Source: Pseudomonas fluorescens (lineage in GTDB: Bacteria > Pseudomonadota > Gammaproteobacteria > Pseudomonadales > Pseudomonadaceae). Taken from it: a stretch of DNA of 64,000 nt. The notes beneath the pieces were generated by a model that worked only from the letters and a program-made list of their open reading frames with translations, was not told the DNA's origin and did no database searches. Positions 48,636 to 56,987 of the stretch are shown here, piece after piece (positions within the stretch are counted from its first letter, which is position 1; every line of letters begins with the position of its first letter). The stretch covers positions 248,001-312,000 of the forward strand of contig NZ_CABVHK010000005.1 of NCBI RefSeq assembly GCF_902497785.1, given 5' to 3'. The translations under genes were made by a program, and so were the position numbers.

Positions 48636-50930
48636 ATGTCTTTTCGCGTCGTCAGCATTGTTTTGCTGTTTTCAAGCTGGGGCGCTGCCGCGCAGGAAGC
48701 GGTCAATTTCTCTGCCATTTCCTACAGCCGCGACATCCAGCCGATCTTCACCGAGAAGTGTGTGGCCTGCCATGCCTGCTACGACTCCGCCTGTCAGTTG
48801 AACCTGGGCAGTGGCGAAGGGGCGGCCCGTGGCGCCACCAAGTCCCCGGTCTACGACGGTGAAAGAAGTCAGGCTGCCGCGCCGACCCGGTTGTTTTACG
48901 ACGCCTTCGGCAAACGTGCCTGGCAGCAAAAGGGCTTCTATTCAGTGCTCGACGCTCAGGGCAGTCAGGCGGCGTTGATGGCGCGGATGCTGGAACTGGG
49001 TCACAAAACTTCGTTGCAACCCAACGCCAAATTGCCGCAAGACATGGTTCTTGGCCTTAATCGGGAAAACAGCTGCGCCATGCCCGCCGAGTTCGACGGC
49101 TACGCCAGCACTCATCCGAAGGAAGGCATGCCGCTGGCCGTTACCGGCCTGACCGACCAGCAATACCAGACGTTGCAACGCTGGCTCGCCTCGGGTGCGC
49201 CGATTGATGAGCAAGGTCTGGTGCCTTCCGCCAGGGAAGCCTTGCAGGTGGTGCAGTGGGAAAACCTGCTGAATGCCCCGGGCGCGCGGCAGAGTCTTGT
49301 CGGTCGATGGTTGTTCGAGCACTGGTTTCTCGCGCATCTTCATTTCAAGGACGGCGAGCCGGGGCATTTCTTCCAGTGGGTGCGTTCGCGCACGCCAACC
49401 GGCCAGCCGATTGATCTGATCAACACGCGGCGCCCGAATGACGATCCGGGTACTCAGGTGTATTACCGTTTGTGGCCGGTGCAAGGCGTGATTGTGCAGA
49501 AAACCCACATCACCTACCCGCTGAGCCCGGCGAAGATGGCGCGGGTCAAAAGCCTGTTCTACAGCGGCAACTGGCAGGTCAACGCCTTGCCGGGTTACGG
49601 GCCGGAACGCCGGGCCAATCCGTTCACCACGTTTGAATCGATCCCGGCGCAGGCGCGGTATCAGTTCATGCTCGATAACGCCGAATACTTCGTTCGCACC
49701 TTTATCCGCGGCCCGGTGTGTCGCGGCCAGATTGCCACCGACGTGATTCGCGACCACTTCTGGGCGCTGTTCCAGGCACCGGAACACGACCTCTATATCA
49801 CTGACCCCAACTATCGCGGCCAGGCCACGCCTTTGTTGGCGATGCCGGGGCAGAACGATGATGTCGGCAGTGTCCTCAGCCTGTGGCATGACTATCGCAA
49901 CAAGCGCAATGAATACGAGGCCTTGCGCCGCGACTACTATGCCGACTCACCGGCGCCAAGCTGGTCGACTTTGTGGGCCGGCAACGACAATGCGTTGCTG
50001 AGCATCTTCCGGCATTTCGACAGTGCTTCGGTAAATAAAGGCTTGATCGGAGATGTGCCACAGACCCTGTGGCTGTTCGATTTTCCGCTGCTGGAGCGCA
50101 CCTATTATCAGTTGGCGGTCAACTTCGATGTGTTTGGCAACGTCTCCCATCAAGCGCAGACGCGCCTTTACTTCGACCTGATTCGCAATGGCGCCGAGCA
50201 GAACTTCCTGCGCCTGATGCCCGCCGACTCCCGGGATGACTACCTCGACGACTGGTACCAGAGCGGCGGAAAATTCAAGATGTGGATGGACTACGAGTCC
50301 ATCGACAACGACAAGCCGACCGCGCTGACACTCGACGAGAAAGACCCGAAGCGCGATTTTGCCATGCAGCTGCTGTCGCGCTATGGCGAGTTGAATGCCA
50401 GGCCCGATCCGATCAACCGCTGCGATGGGGCCTATTGCTCGCGGCCGAACATTGACCCGGCATTGCAGAGCGCCGAGCAGGCGCTGAGCCGTCTGACTTC
50501 GCGTCCGGCCGCCGGAATGAAAGTCATCGACCAATTGCCCGAGGCGACCCTGCTGCGCATCGAAACGGCGAGCGGTCAACGCGAGGTCTACAGCCTGCTG
50601 CGCAACCGCGCCCACAGCAACGTGGCATTCCTGCTCGGCGAGGCGCGACGTTATCAGCCGGGGCTCGACACGTTGACGATTTATCCGGGCGTGCTCAGCA
50701 GTTATCCGAATTTCATCTTCAATGTGCCCGCCGATCAAATACCGGCCTTCGTCGAGGCCATGGAAAACGCCAGGGATGCCCAGCGTTTCGAGAAAATCGT
50801 CGAGCGCTGGGGCATTCGCCGCAGCCATCCGCAGTTCTGGTTTTACTTCCATGACCTGAGTCGCTACGTCCACGAGACCGACCCGGTGGAAGAGGGCGTG
50901 CTGGACATGAACCGCTACGAGAATCTTTGA
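48636..50930 (+). CDS. cti: Fatty acid cis/trans isomerase
   Basis: The 764-residue periplasmic enzyme has a signal peptide (about 1-19) and a c-type haem site CVACH at residues 42-46, as in Pseudomonas Cti. It turns cis-unsaturated membrane fatty acids into trans forms, stiffening the membrane under solvent or heat stress. The start at 48636 follows an AGGGA site; ATGs at 48618 and further upstream are less likely. It is divergent from metH. Confidence 0.93.
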   Translation: MSFRVVSIVLLFSSWGAAAQEAVNFSAISYSRDIQPIFTEKCVACHACYDSACQLNLGSGEGAARGATKSPVYDGERSQAAAPTRLFYDAFGKRAWQQKGFYSVLDAQGSQAALMARMLELGHKTSLQPNAKLPQDMVLGLNRENSCAMPAEFDGYASTHPKEGMPLAVTGLTDQQYQTLQRWLASGAPIDEQGLVPSAREALQVVQWENLLNAPGARQSLVGRWLFEHWFLAHLHFKDGEPGHFFQWVRSRTPTGQPIDLINTRRPNDDPGTQVYYRLWPVQGVIVQKTHITYPLSPAKMARVKSLFYSGNWQVNALPGYGPERRANPFTTFESIPAQARYQFMLDNAEYFVRTFIRGPVCRGQIATDVIRDHFWALFQAPEHDLYITDPNYRGQATPLLAMPGQNDDVGSVLSLWHDYRNKRNEYEALRRDYYADSPAPSWSTLWAGNDNALLSIFRHFDSASVNKGLIGDVPQTLWLFDFPLLERTYYQLAVNFDVFGNVSHQAQTRLYFDLIRNGAEQNFLRLMPADSRDDYLDDWYQSGGKFKMWMDYESIDNDKPTALTLDEKDPKRDFAMQLLSRYGELNARPDPINRCDGAYCSRPNIDPALQSAEQALSRLTSRPAAGMKVIDQLPEATLLRIETASGQREVYSLLRNRAHSNVAFLLGEARRYQPGLDTLTIYPGVLSSYPNFIFNVPADQIPAFVEAMENARDAQRFEKIVERWGIRRSHPQFWFYFHDLSRYVHETDPVEEGVLDMNRYENL

Positions 50931-50981
50931 TCGACTTTTGATCGATGCCCGGTGTCTCAATCTCATCTGCGCCGCTGACCC

Positions 50982-51074
50982 CTGTGGGAGCGGGCTTGCC
51001 CGCGATTGCGGTGGGTCAGTCGCCATCAATGTTGAAGGTAATGTCCCCATCGCGGGCAAGCCCGCTCCCACAGG
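50982..51074. repeat. Class B palindromic repeat pair
   Basis: CTGTGGGAGCGGGCTTGCCC and its complement flank a loop of about 45 bases, just after cti and before the acyltransferase gene. Confidence 0.9.
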
Positions 51075-51113
51075 ATTCTCGGTATCTGGAAGAATGAGTC
51101 CGGAGGGCGATCA

Positions 51114-52148
51114 ATGTTGATTTCAGTACAGGCACTGCGCGCGCTCGCGGCCTGGACCGTGGTTTGTCACCACTTCATGCAGATTTTCTTCGACTTCAAG
51201 GCCCGGGGCCCGATCGGGCAGATGTTTATCGACAAGGGCGCGGTGGGCGTCGATATCTTCTTCGTCATCAGTGGTCTGGTGATTTTCCTGTCGACGCAGG
51301 AAAAATCGCTGCCGCCGGGACGATTTTTACTCTATCGGCTGTTTCGCATCGTCCCAGCGTATTGGTTGTACACGGTGCTGATGGCGCTGGTGGTGGTCTT
51401 CGCCCGGCCGGTGTTGCCGGATCAGACGGTCGACTGGTCGCATTTCCTTCTGTCGTTGCTGTTCATTCCTACGGAAAACCCCGGCGGCTACGGGATTTAT
51501 CCGACGCTGAATGTCGGCTGGACCCTCAACTACGAAATGCTTTTTTATGTGCTGTTCGCCTGGGCGCTGCTGTTCCGCCTGCAGGTTCGCCTGTTGGTCG
51601 TCGCGGCGCTGTTGTTTGCCGTGTGCCAGGCGTGGACGGGCTACGGCTGGATCAGCGAGTTTTACCGTTCGGACATTGTTTATGAGTTTCTGCTGGGCAT
51701 CGCCATCGGCATGATTTACCGGCGTGGCTGGATCAAACCCGGTTTATGGCTGCCGTTGCTGGGCGTTGGCGGGGCGTTGCTGGCGATTTATCACTTGGCG
51801 CCGCAGCCACGATTCCTCGCCTGGGGCCTGCCGAGTGCGGTGCTAGTGATGTCCTGTATGGCGCTGGAGCGGTTTTTCGAAGACAGCCGAATGTTCAAGT
51901 TACTCGGCGATTGTTCTTACTCGGTGTACCTGATGCACGTGTTGGTCCTGTCCGCCGGCGGCTTTGTCGCACAGCGCTTTGGGGTAAATCCCTACGTGAT
52001 GTTCGCCCTGTGCGTTGCGACCATCGGCGTGGCGTCATGGGCCAGTTATGAATGGGTGGAAAAAGGCAGCTATCGCTGGCTTAAAGGCCGGATTGACGGC
52101 CAATCCTCAGGTGAAGGCGCGCTGGCGCTTTCCCGACAAAAATACTAG
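51114..52148 (+). CDS. Acyltransferase family 3 membrane protein
   Basis: The 344-residue protein has about ten membrane helices and the family 3 (OafA/YrhL-like) features: the early histidine in WTVVCHHFMQ, then VGVDIFFVISGLVIF and RFLLYRLFRIVPAYWL. Such enzymes O-acetylate sugars of lipopolysaccharide, exopolysaccharide or other glycans. A CGGAGG site precedes the ATG. No glycan gene cluster is adjacent. Confidence 0.9.
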   Translation: MLISVQALRALAAWTVVCHHFMQIFFDFKARGPIGQMFIDKGAVGVDIFFVISGLVIFLSTQEKSLPPGRFLLYRLFRIVPAYWLYTVLMALVVVFARPVLPDQTVDWSHFLLSLLFIPTENPGGYGIYPTLNVGWTLNYEMLFYVLFAWALLFRLQVRLLVVAALLFAVCQAWTGYGWISEFYRSDIVYEFLLGIAIGMIYRRGWIKPGLWLPLLGVGGALLAIYHLAPQPRFLAWGLPSAVLVMSCMALERFFEDSRMFKLLGDCSYSVYLMHVLVLSAGGFVAQRFGVNPYVMFALCVATIGVASWASYEWVEKGSYRWLKGRIDGQSSGEGALALSRQKY

Positions 52149-52790
<642 letters not shown>

Positions 52791-52807
52791 GGTGTTCGCT
52801 GCAGAAA

Positions 52808-52840
52808 CGAAAAAACGGTACCCGTGAGTGCCGTTTTTTT
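52808..52840 (+). terminator. Intrinsic terminator after nfuA
   Basis: AAAAACGGTAC and GTGCCGTTTTT pair around CCGTGA (with one G-T wobble) and continue into a T run. Confidence 0.85.
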
Positions 52841-52854
52841 ATGGGTGAAGCTTT

Positions 52855-52932
52855 AAAGATCGCAGCCTTCGGCAGCTCCTACGGGGTATGCGTATTCCTG
52901 TAGGAGCTGCCGAAGGCTGCGATCTTTTGATC
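52855..52932. repeat. Class A palindromic repeat, inverted order
   Basis: AAGATCGCAGCCTTCGGCAG...CTCCTAC followed by GTAGGAGCTG...GCGATCTTTTGATC. It fills the gap between nfuA and the cobM stop, touching that stop. Confidence 0.88.
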
Positions 52933-53679
52933 CTACGGTCTATACAAATGCGCATGCCCCGCGCGATACAGCGATGACTCACTGAACTGATCACTGCCCA
53001 ACACCCGTCCCACCAGAATCAACGCCGTGCGCCGAAACCCCTTGGCCTCAACCTTCCCGGCAATATCCGCAATCGTTCCCACTACCCAATCCTGATCCGG
53101 CCATGTCGCCCGGTGAATCACCGCAATCGGGCAATCCGCGCCGTAATGCGGCAGCAACTCAACAAGAATTTTGTCCAGATGATTAACCCCCAAGTGGATC
53201 GCCATCGTTGCCCCATGCTGCGCCAGGCTCGCCAATTCTTCACCGGCCGGCATCGCGGTCTTGTCGGCATAACGGGTGAGAATCACGCTTTGCGACACGT
53301 CCGGCAAGGTCAATTCAGCACCTAACAGCGCTGCACAGGCCGCCGTAGCGGTCACTCCGGGGATGATTTCAAACGCAATATCGAGCTCGCGCAGGTAACG
53401 AATCTGCTCGCCAATCGCGCCATACAGACCCGGATCACCGGAATGCACCCGAGCCACATCCTGACCGTTGGAGTGGGCGGTCTTGATCAGCTCAATGATC
53501 TGTTCCAGGTGCAGCTCGGCACTGTTGATCACCTGCTCGGCGCGGTGACCTTCGAGCACGGCGGCGGGCACCAGTGAGCCGGCGTAGATGATCACCGGGC
53601 AGCTGCGGATCAGCCGTTGGCCTTTGACGGTAATCAGTTCCGGGTCACCGGGACCTGCGCCAATGAAGTACACGGTCAT
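52933..53679 (-). CDS. cobM: Precorrin-4 C11-methyltransferase
   Basis: The 248-residue enzyme is of the tetrapyrrole methylase family (MTVYFIGAGPGDPELITVKG; later VARVHSGDPGLYGAIGEQ). It adds a methyl group from S-adenosylmethionine at C11 of precorrin-4 in the aerobic cobalamin pathway. It is the last gene of the leftward cbtB-cbtA-cobE-cobM unit, 82 bases after cobE. Confidence 0.95.
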   Translation of the reverse strand: MTVYFIGAGPGDPELITVKGQRLIRSCPVIIYAGSLVPAAVLEGHRAEQVINSAELHLEQIIELIKTAHSNGQDVARVHSGDPGLYGAIGEQIRYLRELDIAFEIIPGVTATAACAALLGAELTLPDVSQSVILTRYADKTAMPAGEELASLAQHGATMAIHLGVNHLDKILVELLPHYGADCPIAVIHRATWPDQDWVVGTIADIAGKVEAKGFRRTALILVGRVLGSDQFSESSLYRAGHAHLYRP

Positions 53680-53761
53680 GGTCGTATCCTGTGAAAAAGG
53701 GTGCGGGCACGTCTTACAGATGAAGATTGCTCATGATCAAAGGCGAGGATTATCGGAGATT

Positions 53762-54175
53762 TTACCCAGTGCAAGCCAACGCCAGAGTCGCCTGGGCGTA
53801 TTTTTGCCGGGTGATCAGCAGTTTTGCCGGTGCTTGAGCCAGCTGTTCTGCAAGGGCGAGGGCGGCACTTTCGGCGATGCCGTAACAGCCCGTGCGTTCG
53901 AAGGCGATCTCCGAGCGGTGGCTGAGCCGGGCTTGATAACCGGCCAGTTGCTCACTGCTGAAGTACGTCAAGGGCAGCGCCAGCTGCGCCGCAAGTTCGA
54001 TCAGGCCAGGTTCATCACGCTTCAGGTCGATGCTGGCAAGGGCACTGATCCGGTGAAGTTCGATGTGATGCGCCTGTAATGCCTGATCGAGCAACGCCCG
54101 CAGCGTGCTGACGGGGCAGCCGCGCTGGCAGCCCAGGCCGACCACTAACGTCGGCGCCGTGCCGGCTTCGGTCAT
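53762..54175 (-). CDS. cobE: CobE/CbiG C-terminal domain protein
   Basis: From the ATG at 54175 the product is 137 residues with the CbiG-C pattern (LVVGLGCQRGCPVSTLRALL; CYGIAESAALA). CobE is needed for efficient aerobic cobalamin synthesis; its exact step is not settled. The start overlaps the cbtA stop by four bases. Confidence 0.9.
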   Translation of the reverse strand: MTEAGTAPTLVVGLGCQRGCPVSTLRALLDQALQAHHIELHRISALASIDLKRDEPGLIELAAQLALPLTYFSSEQLAGYQARLSHRSEIAFERTGCYGIAESAALALAEQLAQAPAKLLITRQKYAQATLALACTG

Positions 54176-54876
54176 GCGGGGTATTGGCCATCGTTTTTGC
54201 GGCGGAACAACCAGGCGCTGATCAGGCCCAGGGCCAGCCAGAACACTACGTTGGTCAGCTGCGAAGCGATTTTGAACTGCGATTCCAGCGCTTGCGGCGC
54301 GAGCATCGAATGCACTTCCGGTTGCGGCGCGCCGATCACGTGCGGAACGGCGAGAATCGCCACACCGAGGATTTTCATCAGCCAGTGACGGCTGAACACG
54401 ATTAGCGCGATGCCGACGGCGGTAGACGCTGCGGTGCCAATCCACCAGACCTGCCTTTGCGCCAGATCGGCTGCGGCAGTGCCCGGCAGTTCCGGTGGCA
54501 GGCCCAGGGTCGGCGCCAGTACAAACGTCGCGTACCCGGCCAGGCCCCAGAGCAGGCCTTGAGAGGTTTTGGTCGGCGCACGCAAGGTATAGAGGCCCGC
54601 AAGCATCAGTGCAAAACCAACGGCGACCACCAGATTGCCACCGGTCGTGGACAGCACGCGCTGCCAGCCGTCTTCCGGTTCCCAGGCTTCGCCATCGTGA
54701 GTGTGCGCGGCGACACCGGCGGCGTGTTCGTGAACTTCAACGGTGGCCGTCCCGGATGTTTCGTAGGTCTCGGCTTGCAGAATCAGTGGAGACACCCAGA
54801 AACTCTGCAGCAGGGTCAGCAACAGGGCGGCTAGCAGTCCGGTGAAACCTGCGGTTTGCGCGATACGCTTGATCAT
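54172..54876 (-). CDS. cbtA: Cobalt transporter subunit CbtA
   Basis: The 234-residue inner-membrane protein starts MIKRIAQTAGFTGLLAALLL and has about five membrane helices. A histidine-containing loop after the first helix (EVHEHAAGVAAHTHDGE) fits metal handling. CbtA with CbtB is a predicted cobalt uptake system that is often under cobalamin riboswitches, as here. It follows cbtB by 11 bases. Confidence 0.92.
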   Translation of the reverse strand: MIKRIAQTAGFTGLLAALLLTLLQSFWVSPLILQAETYETSGTATVEVHEHAAGVAAHTHDGEAWEPEDGWQRVLSTTGGNLVVAVGFALMLAGLYTLRAPTKTSQGLLWGLAGYATFVLAPTLGLPPELPGTAAADLAQRQVWWIGTAASTAVGIALIVFSRHWLMKILGVAILAVPHVIGAPQPEVHSMLAPQALESQFKIASQLTNVVFWLALGLISAWLFRRKNDGQYPA

Positions 54877-54887
54877 GTCGGCAGGTC

Positions 54888-55079
54888 TCAATGGCACGGG
54901 AACGCGGAACTGTGACGGGTATCGTGTGCAGCGTTGTGCACCGCTTCGATGTGCGAGAAACCGGCGAAATACACCAGGCACGCACCGAGGATCGAGGCGC
55001 AAACGGCGGCGGTCAGGCGTTGAGTCAGGGTCGTGGTGGTGCTGGCGGTGGTGTGATTGGTGCTGCTGATGATCGACAT
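54888..55079 (-). CDS. cbtB: Cobalt transporter subunit CbtB
   Basis: The 63-residue protein has one membrane helix (about 23-41) and a His-rich C-terminal tail (HIEAVHNAAHDTRHSSAFPCH within the last 21 residues, of the form H-x5-H-x4-H), typical of CbtB. It is the first gene after the cobalamin riboswitch on this strand. Confidence 0.93.
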   Translation of the reverse strand: MSIISSTNHTTASTTTTLTQRLTAAVCASILGACLVYFAGFSHIEAVHNAAHDTRHSSAFPCH

Positions 55080-55217
55080 GGCGCATCCCTCTGGTCTGTC
55101 AGCGGGTGAATAGAGCGCATGGAAGACCCCTGCGAACCGGGCTCGCAGAGAGGCAAACAGCGCCCGCCCACCGCGGGTTTGTCATTCAGTGATCGCAAGG
55201 GTCACTGTGTGTTGCGG

Positions 55218-55425
55218 GCCGGTCTCCGGGCTCACGAGGGGTTTTGGCGTTCACCGAAACCTGCAAGCATCACCTTCCCATGCCGAACAGCTGGCACAGT
55301 GGATCTGACGCTTCGCTCGCTTACCGTTGCGGGGGCAGCACCGGACTGACATGGCTTTGAGTAAAGCACATGATTCACCGGTTTCCCGTTTCACCCTGTG
55401 AAGGGCACCCGTAACAAGGTGCGTA
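55218..55425 (-). ncRNA. Cobalamin riboswitch for cbtB-cbtA-cobE-cobM
   Basis: On the minus strand the conserved pieces come in order: GGGTGCCCTT, ACGGGAAACCGGTGAA, GCTGCCCCCGCAACGGTAAG (the B12 box core), CCACTG, CATGGGAAGGTGATGC, and the closing GAGCCCGGAGACCGGCC. It ends about 140 bases before cbtB. High B12 should shut down the cobalt uptake operon. Confidence 0.93.
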
Positions 55426-55480
55426 GGAGAGCATGGGCGGGGGTTGGGCGTCAATTGGCAGGGGTTCTCAATTGCTCTGT

Positions 55481-55563
55481 GTAGGAGCTGCCGAAGGCTG
55501 CGATCTTTTGATCTTGTTTTTCTAAAAGCTAAGTCAAAAGATCGCAGCCTTCGGCAGCTCCTG
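55481..55563. repeat. Class A palindromic repeat between the two riboswitches
   Basis: GTAGGAGCTGCCGAAGGCTG and its complement flank an A/T-rich loop. It lies in the 843-base gap between cbtB and cobW, which otherwise consists of two riboswitches and their promoters. Confidence 0.88.
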
Positions 55564-55621
55564 CAGGGGGATGCTGGCAGTCAGGTGATTGACCCGCCCC
55601 AAGACGATGCGTAGCCTTGCG

Positions 55622-55808
55622 CTTTCGAGGTTCTTCGGCTCAGGCCGAAGCTAAGAAGGGAACGCGGTCAATGCCGCGGCTGCCCCCGCAACTGTGAACG
55701 GTGATGTTCGCTGCCACGCCACTGCAAACGCTGTCCAGCGGGTTCGCGGGAAGGCGCAGCGAATGCCAATCCAAGATTGGCACACCGTCAGCCAGGAGAC
55801 CTGCCTCG
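55622..55808 (+). ncRNA. Cobalamin riboswitch for cobW-cobN-chlI/chlD
   Basis: In order: a GGTTCTTCGGC-type P2 region, AAGAAGGGAACGCGGTCAA, GCTGCCCCCGCAACTGTGAA (B12 box core), CCACTGC, GCGGGAAGGCGCAGCGAATG and the closing GTCAGCCAGGAGACCTGCC. It ends about 115 bases before cobW and should repress it when B12 is plentiful. Confidence 0.95.
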
Positions 55809-55922
55809 ACACAGATTCTCACTACAACCGGGCGGGGTGATCCGGTGGCGAACTCTTCCGCGCGCGCGTGCGCCGCAGCGATTGTCGTCCCGTATGCCCG
55901 CCACCTTGCCAAAGGGCATCCG

Positions 55923-56984
55923 ATGAAAACACTGGCCAAACTTCCCGTCACCATCGTTACCGGCTTTCTCGGCTCGGGCAAAACCACGTTGCTGCGGCAC
56001 ATGCTCGACAACGCCCAAGGCCGGCGTATCGCGGTGATCGTCAACGAATTCGGCGAGCTGGGCATCGACGGCGAAATCCTCAAGCAGTGCTCCATCGGCT
56101 GCACCGAAGAAGAAGCCAATGGTCGCGTGTATGAACTGGCCAACGGCTGCCTGTGCTGCACCGTCCAGGAAGAATTTTTCCCGGTGATGCGTGAATTGGT
56201 GGCCCGTCGTGGCGACCTCGATCACATCCTCATCGAAACCTCGGGCCTGGCCCTGCCGAAACCGCTGGTCCAGGCCTTCCAGTGGCCGGAAATCCGCAGT
56301 GCCTGCACGGTTGACGCAGTGATCACCGTGGTCGACAGCCCGGCCGTGGCCGCCGGCACGTTCGCGGCGTTCCCGGATCAAGTGGATGCCCAGCGCAAAC
56401 TCGATCCGAACCTGGACCACGAATCGCCGCTGCACGAGCTGTTCGCCGACCAACTGGCCAGCGCCGACCTGGTGATTCTCAACAAAGCCGACCTGATCAG
56501 CCCCGAAGACCTGGCCCGCGTACGCCTGGAAGTCGCCGAAGAATTGCCGCCCGCGGTCAAAGTCATCGAAGCCAGCAGCGGTCGCGTGCCACTGGACGTG
56601 TTGATCGGCCTTGGCGCCGGTTCCGAGGAACACATCGACAGCCGTCACAGCCATCACGATCACCACCATGAAGGCGAGGATGATCACGATCACGACGCGT
56701 TCGACTCCATCTCCATCGAACTGCCGCAAGCCGACGAAAGCCTGCTGATGGACGCGCTGACCCAATTGGTGGTCAAGCACGGCATCTTGCGTGTGAAAGG
56801 CTTTGCCGCGATCCCCAATAAACCAATGCGCCTGCTGATTCAGGGCGTGGGCACGCGTTTTGACAAGCATTTCGACCGTCAGTGGGGCGCCGAAGAAGCA
56901 CGCACCACGCGCCTGGTGTTGATCGGTCAGGAACTGGACGCCGCGCACCTCGAAGCGCAACTGCGTGCCGCGCTCAGCGTTTAG
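55923..56984 (+). CDS. cobW: CobW, cobalt-handling GTPase
   Basis: The ATG at 55923 follows an AAAGGG site and gives 353 residues. The P-loop GFLGSGKTT is at 14-22, the metal-binding CLCC (Cys76, Cys78, Cys79) follows, and a histidine-rich loop lies around residues 237-258. The C-terminal CobW domain starts after it. Such G3E GTPases load a metal into a target, here probably the cobalt chelatase encoded four bases downstream. The upstream open frame runs through the riboswitch and is not coding. Confidence 0.95.
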   Translation: MKTLAKLPVTIVTGFLGSGKTTLLRHMLDNAQGRRIAVIVNEFGELGIDGEILKQCSIGCTEEEANGRVYELANGCLCCTVQEEFFPVMRELVARRGDLDHILIETSGLALPKPLVQAFQWPEIRSACTVDAVITVVDSPAVAAGTFAAFPDQVDAQRKLDPNLDHESPLHELFADQLASADLVILNKADLISPEDLARVRLEVAEELPPAVKVIEASSGRVPLDVLIGLGAGSEEHIDSRHSHHDHHHEGEDDHDHDAFDSISIELPQADESLLMDALTQLVVKHGILRVKGFAAIPNKPMRLLIQGVGTRFDKHFDRQWGAEEARTTRLVLIGQELDAAHLEAQLRAALSV

Positions 56985-56987
56985 CCC

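Noticed and set aside
55701..55922. N-terminal extension of CobW
   Set aside because: This part of the open frame is the cobalamin riboswitch and leader; the start at 55923 has a ribosome site and gives the usual N terminus.
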